From: Bombardia bombarda
Lineage: Eukaryota; Ascomycota; Sordariomycetes; Sordariales; Lasiosphaeriaceae
Assembly: GCA_030512295.1 (NCBI GenBank)
Contig: JAULSR010000001.1
Location: 8,889,001 to 8,953,000 of the forward strand
Reading direction: 5' to 3'
Length of the DNA: 64,000 bases
Shown piece after piece: positions 31,714 to 43,921 of the stretch. The notes beneath the pieces are model-generated. The model was not told the origin of the DNA, did not search any database, and was given only the letters and a program-made list of their open reading frames with translations. Positions within the stretch are counted from its first letter, which is position 1, and each line of letters opens with the position of its first letter. The translations under genes were made by a program, and so were the position numbers.

Positions 31714-34551
31714 TGTTTACGAACAAGATGATGAGACGAAAAAATGGCTCGTGTATTTGTGAATAGTCGATAGATATTCGCAATCAATTGTATGACGATT
31801 GACAACTGAAGATGTACAATTCTGTCCAAGTTTAAGGAAAGACGTGCCAAAAGGCGGGGGAAATGCAGCAGGAGGAGGGGCGCGACCAGGCGAGACTACG
31901 AGAGGCGTTCGTGACGCGCCTGCCCTAATTAATTGCCTGCAGTGAAGAATCAGGGTCACAGGGCGTCAAGCTCTTGCCCTGACAGCGGGTCCCACCCACC
32001 CCTAGACTACAGTGGTTAGTGACCTAAGCAGGATGCACAGGGCGGAGACCGGCAGTTTTGACAGCACTGACTTGGCCCGAGCTTGGCAATGAGGGGCGGT
32101 GCAAGCGCAACTGGATGGATAGGTTGTTACACAAGTGCACTTTGTACCTATTTACATTTGAAGCCATCGTCGTCAACCCTTTTGTTGTCTTTTGCTCAGT
32201 TTTGAAATAGGTTCAAAGCGGCATTGCTTCTCTCTCAATGTCGGCTTAACAGCCACTGACTTGGCTGCTTGGGCAACACGGGCCTTCCCGTCGGCGTCAG
32301 AGGTGGGAAGTGTGGCGCTCTTAGTGGGAAATACTTATTGGCTACGAAGTACTTTGTGCCCCATTCCTTCCCATTTCGTTCCTTCCTCCACTGAAGTGTT
32401 GAACCTTGGTGTGCTTTCCGCTTCCTTTTCGCGCTTCATTCCCCCGTCCATTGTTCTCTTGCCTCCTTCTTTGCTCGAGCGTTTGGTACTGTCAAGTGTC
32501 CAAGCGCAAGCGCGCATGTTCATTTCGTCTCACCGCCGCCTGTCGGAGAGTTCTTTTGCGAGTGACACCCACCCTTCCTTCCTCAGAAAGTACGTCAACC
32601 CAATCAGCAATGGTGATGTCATGTACGATGGCGCTATTCTCCTCCCGCTTGCTGGATCGTGAGCTAGTCCTGCCGAGAACCCCAGAATCCCAGAATCCCT
32701 TCAAAATCTGGGCACTTCAGTATGACCTTTCGCGAAACAATTATTGCTTCTCAGCTTCCCTGGGCCAACTGGCCAGCCAGTAGTGGGTTATCTCGGACGC
32801 GGGTGGGTTGCATTGCATGCTCCATCCCATGGCTTCCCATTGGAACGCAACTCTTGTCCGATAGCTGCATGGAAGGTCCGTTCGTCGGATCACGAGATAA
32901 CCTTGCCCATCTCTTATTAACGGCCGGGAACAGAAATAGCAGCAACTTCGATTGAGATAGCTACAGAGAACACGACCAGATCAGAACGCGTGGCCTGGGG
33001 ATGCACATTGCACATCCGTGGGAGCCCTCCCTCGATCGGGGAGTTTGATGGTTTCTTTCGCACGTGAGTGATACGGTCCATGTGTTTGATCTTCTGCCGC
33101 AACACCAGCTTCATTCTAGAAAGGAACTCGCAGCAGATGAGACAGCCAATAGCGCGACTCCGTGGTACACGATCAGATCCTCGACCGAGCTTTATCGCCA
33201 TCCACAAATACGCTTCGTTCTGCTTTATTTATAACCCACTACTGGATAGAGAACGGTCCCTTGCATCGGCAACCGCGTGGTCATCTTCCTGTGGCTCTGC
33301 CCGCCATTGCCCAGGAACGATTGTGGATGGAGATTCCGAAAACACGCCCACTACCTTACTCATTCAGACTGCAAGGACTGCCAACCTCCAGATGGCTTCT
33401 GCCTTCACTGGATCTTTGTGCATCTTTGTCGGCCTCTTTTCGAACACATAAAGTTGCTAACGACCGTGTTGGACTGCCCCTCTCCCCCCTTTCCCTTCCC
33501 GTCCGGTCCCTCCCTGGCTGCATAATCTGCCTTATCGAACCCCACCACACCCTCATGGAACCAGTCTGAACCGTTACCACAGTACCGACACTCGTCACTT
33601 GTCCTCCCTCAAAAAGCTTATAGACATTCCCCATCCAAGCTCCGATATCACGGCACACATGGTCCAGTCTCTCGGGTTTCGTTTCGCCAGCTGGCAGCAT
33701 AGCCACGCAATGTGTAGATACTGGGTCAGGTGCCTTGAACTAAGGAGACTATCACAGTAGGATGATGCTACGTCGAACCTGGTTGTCTGCTCTTGCTCCT
33801 GGTGTCATGATGGTTAAGCATTCGGGCACTTAGAGCTGTACTTCGTAGGTGCTACCCGGTACCTTTGACTCGACTTTGGTATACCTCAACCGGCCATCTC
33901 CGCCACTACACAAACAAAGCCCCGTGGTCATAGTGTCATTGATCTGCCAGTATTCGTATGTCATTCAGTACCACCACCACCATTACGCCCAACTACCTTA
34001 GCACCGCTCATCTCGGGCCATGCTCGGATGCCGGAACATCTCTATTGTCCATTCCATCACTCTCATCCGAGACAACAAGCAATCGAAAGCAGCCGGCACC
34101 GGCAGCCCTGTTCCGGATTCTTCCCGCCCCCCGACCACCTTGGTCGCTACCTACATACACTACCTACCCTTGCTGCAGGTCCTTGCAGTTGCTCACACGT
34201 CCATCCGGCCAAACACCCCTACCCCTACCTACCTTACCCTTGGCCCCTCCCCCTCCACTCCCCCCTCCCCACTGGTTGCCCATGTAGGGCAAGGACTAAG
34301 ACCAAGAACGTAGACAGGGTCGTCGTTGTAATAAACTCTCATTATGGCGGCCGTTTTCCCAATCTCTCGGTTTCCTGGGTTTGGTCTTTTCGGACAGAAA
34401 ACTCTCTGGTGTCCATAGTTGTGCCTCGGTTCCTATACACCACCTCCTCACCTTGGTGTACTTCAACATCGTGCTGACATATACATACGCGTCTACACAC
34501 GTCTCCCTGTCTATCTCGTCGTAGCAACACATGTAACATTTCACACACAAC

Positions 34552-34579
34552 AACACACACACACACTCTCTCTCTCTCT
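34552..34579 (+). repeat. CA/CT dinucleotide microsatellite
   Basis: A (CA)n tract runs directly into a (CT)n tract in the likely promoter or leader of the cyclopropane synthase gene, about 360 bp before its ATG. Confidence 0.85.
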
Positions 34580-34657
34580 ACCCCTCTCTCCCTTCCTCTT
34601 ACTTCACTAGTGTCTTCACATCCGTCGGCAAGTGGTCCTACCTGTGCCGTGTGCTCG

Positions 34658-34784
34658 GTGAGTCTTCTCCACGAATCCCTTACCCCCTCTCTTACTTTCT
34701 TCCCCTTTCTTATTTTTAATCAAAAGCCAGCTGGGAGATTGCAACCCGGACTGACCGACTGACTAGCTGACTTGTATATCATAG
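34658..34784 (+). other. Possible 5'-UTR intron of the cyclopropane synthase gene
   Basis: Donor GTGAGT at 34658, an AGCTGAC branch-like element near 34765, and acceptor ATAG ending at 34784. The 127 nt unit lies in pyrimidine-rich leader sequence 150 bp before the ATG. It is seen as motifs only, without transcript support. Confidence 0.35.
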
Positions 34785-34937
34785 CGCGTATCCCCCCTTT
34801 CCAATTCTTCCAACAAGACACGACAGACAAGTTGTTGTTAAGTAAAGGAGACTTATAATACCCCCAGCATTAGCCAGTTGCTGCCTTTCACACTATCGCC
34901 AGCTTCATCATTATACCCCGATTCAACAATCGCCAAC

Positions 34938-35639
34938 ATGGCAGGACCTTCCCTCCCCTCCCTTCCCCTTCCCTCAGCTATCGCCCGGCCCCTCTACCAT
35001 AGTACTGCCTTCCTTCGCCGCCACCTTGGCAGCCTGACCTGGGGCCCGGGTCTCGCCCTCGCCAAGCCCGCCATCCAGTCCGTCTTCTCATGCATCGAAG
35101 TCGGCACCTTACTGCTCGTCGACGAGCCCTCAGGCGGGCAGCGCTTCATCTACGGCCAGAAGCTCGGCCCACCCGACAAGACCGACACCTCTTCCCACAA
35201 TGGCACCAATAATAACGTCAAGAGAAAGGCCACAAGCACCCCCCGCGTCGAGCTCATCGTGCACTCAGACGCCTTCTGGATGCGCCTCTTCCTCTTCGCC
35301 GACATGGGCTTCGCCGAGGCATACATGCTGGGCGAGGTGACGTGCTCGGGCGGCGACCTGACCGCCTTCTTCCAGCTCTTCATCCTCAACCGCGAGCGCA
35401 TGGGCAACGCCACCACCTGGTCGTCGGCCCTGTCGTCGGCCGTGGCCGGGCTGGCGCGGTCGACAAACACCATGACCAACTCGCTGCTGCACATCTCGGC
35501 GCATTATGATATCAGCAACGACATGTTTGCCGCCTTTCTGTCGCCCGACATGACGTACTCGTGTCCCATCTGGAAGCTGACTCCCCATCAGTCTTCGGCG
35601 CACGCCTATATTAATGGTACAAGTCATGAAGAGGAAGAG

Positions 35640-35689
<50 letters not shown>

Positions 35690-36641
35690 GACGTTAGAAT
35701 CCGCCCAGCTCACCAAACTGCGCACATTCATCACCTCGGCGCATATTCAGCCGACCGACCACGTGCTCGAGATCGGCACAGGCTGGGGCTCCTTCGCCAT
35801 CGAGGCAGTGCGTAAGACGGGCTGTCGCATCACGACTCTGACCCTTTCCAAGGAGCAAAAGGCGCTGGCCGAGGAGCGCATCGCCGCGGCGGGCTTCTCG
35901 GATAGAATCACGGTGTTGCTGCAAGACTACCGCGCGCTGCCCGTCCCCGAGGTGCCGTATGACAAGATTGTCTCCATCGAGATGCTCGAGGCGGTGGGGC
36001 AAGAGTTTCTGGGCACGTATTTTGCGTGTGTGGATCGGTTGCTGAAGAGGGATGGTGGTATTGCGGTGTTCCAGTGCATCACCATGCCCGAAGGGCGGCA
36101 TGAGGCGTATAGCAAGAGTGAAGAGTGAGTTTGATCAGAAATATCCCAGACGAAACAACACAAGAGAGAGAGGAAAGAGGAACAGTAGATACTAACTTGT
36201 GATGGGAAAAAAGCTTTATTAATCATTATATATTTCCCGGCGGTTATCTCCCGTCCACGACACAGCTGGTCAACCATATCGTCAAGGAATCCAAGGGCAC
36301 ACTGGTTGTGGAGAGGATTGAAAACATCGGGGGGCATTATGCTAAGACGCTGAGGTTGTGGCGGGAAAACTTCATTGCCAATTTTGAGACTAAGATCCGC
36401 CCGGCCTTGAGAAGGGAGCATGAAGGGATGACGGATGAGGAGATGGATGTCTTTAGGAGGAAATGGGAGGTAAGTTACCATATAGTCCCTTATCAGTTGG
36501 TGGGGATTGCGCTGACATGATAAAACGCAGTACTATTTCATGTACTGTGAAGCTGGGTTTGTGACTAAGACGTTGGGGGATGTCATCATCACTGTAGGGA
36601 GGGAAGGGGCGCTGGAGTTGATGGAGGGCATTCCGCTCTGA
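34938..36641 (+). CDS. Cyclopropane-fatty-acyl-phospholipid synthase
   Basis: SAM-dependent enzyme that adds a methylene group to unsaturated acyl chains of membrane phospholipids. Exons 34938-36124, 36214-36469 and 36531-36641. Intron 1 has a perfect TACTAAC branch site. The N-terminal lid region includes ELIVHSDAFWMRLFLFADMGFAEAYMLGE split over family motifs, then HYDISNDMFAAFLSPDMTYSC. The SAM site is HVLEIGTGWGSFAIEAV, followed by TLTLSKEQ, KIVSIEMLEAVG and the C-terminal FINHYIFPGGYLPS. The junction GA/C gives SKSEDFINHY. An uninterrupted run of 21 glutamates (35628-35690) is inserted between the lid and the SAM-binding fold. An upstream in-frame ATG exists at 34878, but 34938 (MAGPSLP, in ACATGG context) is preferred. 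Confidence 0.92.
35628..35690 (+). repeat. Coding GAG/GAA repeat (21 glutamates)
   Basis: Sixty-three bases of GAA and GAG codons in the cyclopropane synthase gene, with a GAA roughly every fourth or fifth codon. The trinucleotide unit keeps frame whatever its length. Confidence 0.95.
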
Positions 36642-36916
36642 CAACATGGCATGGAGATTTGAGAATGGTTTCTGTTTGGGAAGAGCGTGGGATTATATGT
36701 CAGCTGGAAAATACCCCGGTATGATGAGATTTCATAGCCAGAAAGTTGGATAAAACGCTCTGCTTGGAAAAGCAAGGGCTGATGATGCATGAAAAAGAAA
36801 GAGAAAATCGATATAGGGACGTAGCCAGCGCGTCGCATAAAATCGGGTATATAAAAAGTAGGTGTAAAGTGTAGCATAATAAATAGTATTAAAAAGACAA
36901 GACAGAAAACACAAAC

Positions 36917-38086
36917 TCAATTCTTGCGCTTCTTGGTCTTCTTTGTCGACCTCCCTTTTGTCCTTGCCTGTATCGTGTCCGGGTACCGGTTCCCGTGCTC
37001 CATATCAAACGCCGACTTGTGCTTCCTAAACAGCAACATAGCCACCCTCGCATCCTCGATACTAGAATGCTGTCCCGTCTGGATCTCGACCCCGAGCAGC
37101 TCCTGCGCCAGCACGCGCAACGACGGCTTGGGCCCGTTGCCGTACTTCTTGAACCCGTGGAACTTGGCCGTGTCGCGCGTGAACTTGGGCGGGTGGTCCA
37201 GGACGAGCACCTGCAGATCGTGCTTGACGTCGTGACCGACGAGGATGCGGTCCTTGAGCAGCTCGGCGACGGCGGCCTGTACTTCCTCAAAGGGGCGGGC
37301 GGTGGCCATGTTTTTGGGGCTCACGCCGCTGACGTGGGTGCGCCAGTCGGTGACGCGCTCGGTGGGCTTGACGAAGGAGTCGTAGACCTGGCGGCCGTGG
37401 AAGTCGACGACGCTGACGCGCGCCAGCACGCTGTCGTGGCCCGACTCGCCCACTCCCACCATCTCGCAGTCGATGGCCACGTACTTGCCCACCTTGGCCA
37501 GGTCCTCCGAGAGCCCCTCGTTGGGCCGCGCGGGCGTCTCGGTGAGCATGGCATTGCCTTTGAGGCCTAAGCCGTAAGCTTCAGCGAGGTCTTCGGGCGA
37601 AATGTCATGTTCGGCGGCCCAGAGGGCGAGGGACGGGGAGACGCCATTTTTGGGGTCGACTGTGTCGATCTTGGAGGACTGCGTGTTGCCCATGGGGGCC
37701 GGTTTGCTGGTGGGTTTGGAGGTGGGCTTGCTGGGTTTGCTGGCGGGCTTGGAAACTGTCTTTGAGGCTGTCTTGGAGACGGACTTGGAGGCAGGCTTGG
37801 GAGCGGCTTTGGGGGTGGTCTTGGGAGCTGAGGCAGGCTCAGACGTAGATGGTGCCGAGGATGGCGATTCGTCTTCTGTCACGCCTTTCAAGGATAGCAA
37901 ACGAGGCTTCTTTAGCGGAACGCGGTTGCTGAAGCTCTTCTTGACCTTCTTCTCAGGACCGCTGCGGACCTCGTCGTCGCCGCCGGCCTTGCGCTTCAGG
38001 TCGGGGTTTGCTTGTGCCGCTGCCGACTCGGACTTGATCTTGTCTTGCAGCTTCTTCCAGTTTGTTGAGAGCTCCTTTGGGGCCAT
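36917..38086 (-). CDS. rex4: RNA exonuclease 4 (3'-5', DEDDh)
   Basis: Nuclear/nucleolar DEDDh exonuclease linked in yeast to pre-rRNA processing. Intronless, 389 residues. The catalytic set is visible: YVAIDCEMVG (Asp206, Glu208; ExoI), LVGHDVKHDL (Asp286; ExoII) and HSSIEDARVAM (His340, Asp345; ExoIII). The N-terminal 150 residues are low-complexity Lys/Pro/Ser repeats (PASKPSKPTSK type) that look nuclear and disordered. The basic C-terminus KKTKKRKN is a likely nucleolar signal. The start MAPKELSTNWKKLQ at 38086 matches the family. It ends 275 bp from the convergent synthase gene and is divergent from esa1. Confidence 0.94.
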   Translation of the reverse strand: MAPKELSTNWKKLQDKIKSESAAAQANPDLKRKAGGDDEVRSGPEKKVKKSFSNRVPLKKPRLLSLKGVTEDESPSSAPSTSEPASAPKTTPKAAPKPASKSVSKTASKTVSKPASKPSKPTSKPTSKPAPMGNTQSSKIDTVDPKNGVSPSLALWAAEHDISPEDLAEAYGLGLKGNAMLTETPARPNEGLSEDLAKVGKYVAIDCEMVGVGESGHDSVLARVSVVDFHGRQVYDSFVKPTERVTDWRTHVSGVSPKNMATARPFEEVQAAVAELLKDRILVGHDVKHDLQVLVLDHPPKFTRDTAKFHGFKKYGNGPKPSLRVLAQELLGVEIQTGQHSSIEDARVAMLLFRKHKSAFDMEHGNRYPDTIQARTKGRSTKKTKKRKN

Positions 38087-38645
38087 GATGTGTCTCGTTG
38101 TTGAATCAAAGGGAGATTGAGATTGGGATTGAGGGGGTGAAAATGAGACAAAATGATGCGCTTTATGTACAGTCAGTCCTTCTGAGCAAACCTCAAAATA
38201 TGAAGGCTGCAGTCAGTATATCCCTGTGTTTTGTTTCCGAGTCGGTGATATGGGACCCGATGTTTTGATACAAAATGGTCGTCGCCTTGAAATGATGTCG
38301 GGCTCTTGCAGTCTTGGCGCCAGAGGACGAAGAAAAATTTCTGGATACGACGGGGGACCTTGATGAACTGTGGATAGGTGCCCCCGCCTGTGCCTCACTG
38401 CCTGCCTGTCAAATCTGGACTGCTGTTGACACGATTGGAGGGGGTCTTCACCGGCCTAGGTAAGCTTTTTAGGCACGTGGCGCTGGATTTAGCCTTCCGT
38501 TGCCCCCCAGGCCCGCTAAATCATTGCAACCTCCACTGCAGCCCGTCGCATCCCACGTCAATCAGCACCACCATTTTGTCCATCAATCGACAGCGACTTC
38601 ATCACCATTTCCATCAAAGTCGTGACCTTGCCATCGGCTTTCATC
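38087..38645. promoter_or_regulatory. Divergent promoter region, rex4/esa1
   Basis: A 559 bp spacer between two divergent nuclear genes. No internal gene; no specific binding site is identified with confidence. Confidence 0.5.
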
Positions 38646-40286
38646 ATGAGTCTTGTTGGCTCGAAAGGAAATCCCACGGTGGGAAATGATACGCCAAAAC
38701 AAAAGGGGAAGGCAACGCCCGACACGCTCAAGTAAGTCGCTACTCTCTCTGTGCTCCCTTCTTCCCCTACAGCGGCGCCCTTTTGCCCCTCACTCGGCAC
38801 ACCTGCTAACGCAGCACACAGGGTTGGATGCATTGCCTGGGTGAAAAAAGACGGACAGCCTCGCCGCGCCGAAATTCTCAGCATCAAAGAGACCAAAAGC
38901 GGTCGGCAATTCTACTGCAACTATGACAACTTCAACAAGCGATTAGACGAATGGGTCCCCGTCGCCCGCATCGACTTTGACCAGGAGGTCGACTGGCCGA
39001 ACCCAGAGAAGGACAAGCAAAAGGAGAAACAGGCTAAGAAGACGACAGTCGCACCTAAAAGAGCTCAGCCTTCGAAGAACAGCAGGAAAAAGGTCGGCAA
39101 GAGGGAGCAGTCGGTCGCGTCCGAGGGGCAGACACCACATCCATGGAGCGAGTTCACCGAGGCTCAAGCGCAGGCTCAGCAACAACAGCAGCAGCAACAA
39201 CAGCAAAAACCCCAAAGGAAATCAGAAGATGTCGACGACAAGGCGGTTGCCAGCTTGGAGGTGGGCGGGACGCCTGGTGTTGGTCCTGATGAGATGGAGA
39301 TTGACGAGGACGAGACCCCGGCCGGCCTGGCAAAGAAGGAGCGGGCTTCGTCTTTCAGCCGAGAGGAGGAGATCGAGAAGCTGCGAACCTCGGGCTCCAT
39401 GACGCAGAACCCGGCCGAAATCTCGCGCATTCGAAACATATCAAAGGTGGAATTTGGCAGATATGTCTTGTTCCCCTGGTATTTCTCCCCATATCCCGAA
39501 ATCTTCGGTCAGGAAGACAGTATCTTCATCTGCGAGTTTTGTCTGAGCTACTACGGTGACCTTAAGTCGTTCACGCGGCATCGTCAAAAATGCACGCTGC
39601 AGCACCCACCTGGCAATGAGATTTACCGCGACGACTTTGTGTCATTTTTCGAAATCGACGGCAGACGGCAGCGGACATGGTGCCGGAATCTGTGTCTGCT
39701 GTGCAAAATGTTTCTCGATCACAAGACGCTCTACTATGACGTCGACCCCTTCCTATTCTACGTCATGACGACGAGGGACGAGAGGGGCTGCCATGTTATT
39801 GGCTTCTTCTCCAAGGAGAAGGAGAGCACAGACGGATACAACGTTGCATGTATCCTGACGTTGCCGCAATACCAGAGAAAGGGCTACGGACGGCTCCTGA
39901 TCCAGTTCTCGTATGAGCTGTCAAAGATTGAGGGCAAATTAGGGTCGCCTGAAAAGCCCCTGTCCGATTTGGGATTGCTGAGTTACCGGCAGTACTGGTC
40001 GGAGAATATTATTGAGCTGCTGATGGGATACAGCGAGCGCGAGGAGAAGTGCACGATAGAGGGGATCGCGTCACACCTTGCCATGACGACGCAGGATGTG
40101 GAGCATACTCTGCAGGCGCTCAAGATGCAAGTGTACCATAAGGGCGAGCACAAGATTGTCGTGCCCGAGAAGCTCCGGCTGCAGAGGGAAAAGGCCAAGC
40201 TGAAGCAGAAGAGGGTGATTGATGCCGCGAGGATACAGTGGAAGCCGCCCGTGTTTACAGCGTCTAGCAGAACGTGGGGGTGGTAG
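38646..40286 (+). CDS. esa1: MYST histone acetyltransferase Esa1 (NuA4 catalytic subunit)
   Basis: Two exons (38646-38731, 38822-40286) encode 516 residues. Esa1 acetylates histones H4 and H2A as part of NuA4. The N-terminal chromo barrel is seen as VGCIAWVKKDG, AEILSIKETKSGRQFYCNYD and NKRLDEWVPVARID. A linker carries a polyglutamine tract (39179-39209). The MYST domain follows: zinc finger CEFCLSYYGDLKSFTRHRQKC shown by its Cys and His residues, NVACILTLPQYQ with the active-site Cys, the acetyl-CoA loop QRKGYGRLLI, and the catalytic Glu region PEKPLSDLGLLSYRQYW. The intron is phase 2 with a CTAAC branch near 38807. The start MSLVGSKGN is the first ATG and keeps frame through the splice. Confidence 0.96.
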
Positions 40287-40837
40287 ACGGGGCTTTAAGT
40301 GTCTTTCTACGAATATGTATGATACTCTTTGCAGTCTTGGATGCGTAGGTAGATTGTATTTTGGGTGTGATTGACTCCATGAGCGAAAAGGGGCGTCAGC
40401 CATCAGGGGCTGTTTTATGACTAGATGAATATACCCGACAAGACACGTTATACTCGATGGAGTGATACATCTGTGCCAGAGCAAGGGGGGGTTTGCAGCG
40501 AATAAAGATGCGCTTACCGGGGTAATTAAACACGGGCCCACTATTTCGCGTCTCCTTTCTATGGCGGCGCGTCTCAGCCTTTGGCCCCGCGTTTTCTCGC
40601 GTTTCCTAGCGCTTGCAATATTGATTGACTGCGAGACCCGCCCCTTCCCTGACAACGCTCCATTTCGATTCAGACTTGTGACAAGCGACCCTAGCAAAGC
40701 AACCTTTCATATCCTTTCAATTCATTCCCCTCCACCTAATCATCACCACCGCCACCAACCACGATCACCTCAAAACGATACCAATACCACCAGCGCGCGC
40801 ATTGTCAGTAAAATAAAATAAGAGACAGACGCACACG
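40287..40837. other. Intergenic, esa1 3' flank and mcm6 promoter
   Basis: Nothing gene-like. An ACGCGT-like MluI cell-cycle box, which would be typical of MCM promoters, is not obvious. GGCGCGTCTC at 40564-40573 and CGCG-rich words nearby are the closest. Confidence 0.5.
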
Positions 40838-43800
40838 ATGGCAACCCCAATGGCCGCCTCTAGCAACGCTGGCTTCATGATGTCGGACGGGTTTGGAAGG
40901 ACAGCAGCGACAACCCCCCGCCAAAGACAGTACAACCCCAGCTCCTCGGCTGGCCGACCGCGCGCACCCCCCTCAGAAAGCCTCGGTGCGCCGAGCGACG
41001 ACGAAGGCGAGGGCTTCGCCGACGACCAAGTCCCCGTCCGCTCGCGCCCGACAGACCAGAGCAGCATCCCCAAGGTCGAGGACAAGATTGGTCTACTGAT
41101 CCAAGAACATTTCGAAAACTTTATTGAAGGGTGAGGATTTTCGTTCTGTTGCCACCTGATCATGTCAAGATGCAGTGCGCTGACCACTATCATTGCCTGC
41201 AGATACATAGAAGCACCCACAGCATCTGGTCAGCCGACGTCCAGCGCAGTCACAACAGACAAGTACTATGTCTCCCAGATCCACGGCATGCGCAACTACC
41301 AGTTGTCGACCTTCTACATCGACTTCAAGCACCTCGCCTCATGGAACAATGGCTCGCTCTCCGAAGCCATCATGAACTCCTACTACCGCTTCCTTCCCTT
41401 CCTGACCGCCGCCCTGCACAACATGATCGCCAAGTACGAGCCCCAGTACTTCCGGGAGCATCGCCAGCCCACCTCGAGCAGCAATCAGACCCATTCGGGC
41501 AGCGCCGCCAGCACAGCCAGCCAGTCGGAGCAGAACAGCAAGACGGCCAACCAGCAGACGGACAAGCTGTTTGCCATCGCCTTCTACAACCTCCCGCTCG
41601 TGTCGCGCGTGCGCTCGATGCGCGCCCGCAACATCGGCCAGCTCCTCTCCATCAGCGGCACGGTAACGCGCACGTCCGAGGTGCGCCCCGAGCTGGCGGT
41701 CGCCACCTTCATCTGCGAGGCCTGCCGCAGCGTGATCCCCAACGTGGAGCAGACGTTTAGGTACACGGAGCCGACGCAGTGCCCCAACGCCACGTGCCAG
41801 AACCGCACCGCGTGGAGGCTGGATATCCGCCAGAGCACCTTTGTCGACTGGCAGAAGCTGCGCGTGCAGGAGAACAGCAGCGAGATCCCCACCGGCAGCA
41901 TGCCCAGGACTATGGATGTGATTTTGCGTGGTGAGATTGTCGACCGTGCCAAGGCGGGTGAGAAATGCATCTTCACGGGCGCGCTGATTGTTGTGCCGGA
42001 TGTCAGCCAGCTAGGTCTGCCGGGCATTCGCAACGTTGCGGTGCGGGATGATCGCAGCGCGGACGCAGGCGGCAGCGGCGTGGGTGGGCTCAAGGCGCTT
42101 GGTGTGAGGGACTTGACCTACCGGTTGGCTTTCTTGGCCTGCATGGTGACGCCTGACGTGTCGTCGATGGGTGCTTCGGGCGAGGCCCACTTGATTGATA
42201 TTGTTGGCGCGCTGACGGGCAGCGCTGCGGTCGAGACGGCCCAGAGCATCAAGGAGGCGCAGGATGCCGTTCTGACTTCATACACCCAAGCCGAGATTGA
42301 GGATCTCAGGGCCATGGTGCACAGTGATTCCATTTATGGACGGCTGGTGCAGAGCTTGGCGCCTATGGTGTACGGACACGAGATTGTCAAGAAGGGGCTG
42401 TTGTTGCAGCTCATGTCGGGTGTCAGCAAGTCTACCGCCGAGGGCATGCAGCTGCGTGGAGACATCAATATCTGCATTGTCGGCGATCCGTCAACATCCA
42501 AGAGTCAGTTTTTGAAGTACGTCTGTGGGTTTGCGCCGCGCGCCGTGTATACTTCTGGAAAGGCGTCTTCAGCGGCCGGTTTGACCGCTGCGGTGGTGAA
42601 GGATGAGGAGACGGGCGAGTTCACCATTGAGGCTGGTGCCCTTATGCTTGCAGATAATGGTATTTGCGCCATTGACGAGTTCGACAAGATGGATATTGTG
42701 GATCAGGTCGCCATTCACGAAGCTATGGAACAGCAGACGATTTCGATCGCCAAGGCGGGCATCCAGGCCACCCTGAACGCAAGGACGTCGATTCTCGCGG
42801 CGGCGAACCCGGTCGGCGGCAGATATAACCGCAAGACGACGCTGCGCGCGAATATCAACATGAGCGCCCCCATTATGTCCAGATTCGACCTGTTCTTTGT
42901 TATTCTTGATGAGTGCAATGAGCAGGTGGACAGGCATCTCGCGGAGCATATTGTGGCGATTCACCAGATGAGAGACGAGGCCATTACGCCAGAGTTCTCG
43001 ACGGAGCAGCTGCAACGGTACATTCGGTTCGCCAGCACTTTCAGGCCAGAGTTTACGGACGAGGCCAAGGAGGTGTTAGTGCAGAGGTACAAGGACCTGC
43101 GAGCGGACGATGCGCAGGGTGGTGTGGGGAGAAACAGCTACAGGATTACGGTGCGCCAGCTGGAAAGTATGATTCGTCTGAGCGAAGCCATTGCCAAGGC
43201 GAATTGTGTAGAGGAGATTACGCCAGGCTTTGTCGACGAGGCGTATAATCTGTTGAGACAGAGTATTATCTCGGTCGAACATGATGATGTCGAGGTTGAT
43301 GAGGAGGAGGAGACAGGGTCGGGATTGTTGGAGGCTGCGGCGGCTGCTGCGGGGACTGGCTCTGGAAGCGGTGTTCCGGATGCGGATGGAGATGAGGCCA
43401 TGACGGAGGATGATGATGATGCAGCTGCTGGGCAGCAGTTGAGGGGTGAGTCAGCAGCTCCGTCTGTGTCAGCGCAGCAGCAGAGGGAGAAGCAGACCAT
43501 CTCGTATGACAAGTATATCAGCATTGTCAATATGCTTGTGTCACACATCGCCGAGGACGAGACGAGCGGCGGTGGTGAGGGCATCGATGGGGACGAGCTG
43601 GTGGAGTGGTATTTGGAGCAGAAGGAGGATGAGCTGCAGGGTGAGGAGGATTTGCGGAATGAGATGGCGTTGGCGAAGAAGGTGTTGAAGAAGATGGTCA
43701 AGGTATTTTTTCTCCCTTTTCCCTCTACATGTTTACACTGTTCATCATCAAGAGTCTGAAGCTAACGGTGGTGATATCTACAGGACAACATTCTCATGGC

Positions 43801-43921
43801 CATCAGAGGCCAGGGCATGGCGGCCGAGAATGAGGACGGCGATGGAGGAGAGGTCAGCGCGGCGGCACAGCAGCATATTGTATACGTGCTACATCCCAAT
43901 TGCGCGGTGGAGGAGTACTGA
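40838..43921 (+). CDS. mcm6: DNA replication licensing factor MCM6
   Basis: Subunit of the MCM2-7 helicase. Exons 40838-41130, 41203-43702 and 43784-43921, 976 residues. The N-terminus is Ser/Pro-rich and disordered. Landmarks in order: YYVSQIHGMRNYQLSTFYID, a zinc ribbon CEAC...CPNATC, Walker A GDPSTSKSQFLK, sensor-region and Walker B AIDEFDKMD, ARTSILAAANPVGGRYN, arginine finger SRFDLFFVILDE and the MCM6-specific RNSYRITVRQLESMIRLSE plus LLRQSIISVEHDDVEVDEE. These last blocks separate it from MCM5 and the other paralogues. An acidic linker leads to a C-terminal winged-helix-like segment whose final 45 residues come from exon 3. Junctions GG/A and AAG/GAC are in frame. Confidence 0.96.

Larger units (their letters stand above)
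31714..34937. other. Intergenic, 3.2 kb divergent region
   Basis: Lies between rnh203 (-) and the cyclopropane synthase gene (+). Frames such as 32192-32662 look non-coding. The right end is strongly pyrimidine-rich with CA and CT microsatellites (34552-34579) and probably contains the long 5' leader of the synthase gene. Confidence 0.55.

Noticed and set aside
32777..33245. 14-bp inverted repeat (CAGTAGTGGGTTAT) with arms 440 bp apart
   Set aside because: Matches of this length are expected by chance several times in 64 kb; flanks do not extend the repeat and no transposase lies between.
33770..33850. GTCGAACCTGG word resembling an inverted B box
   Set aside because: No matching acceptor stem or anticodon arm on either strand.
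40838..43921. Assignment as MCM5
   Set aside because: The blocks RITVRQLESMIRLSEA and LLRQSIISVEHDDVEV are characteristic of MCM6.
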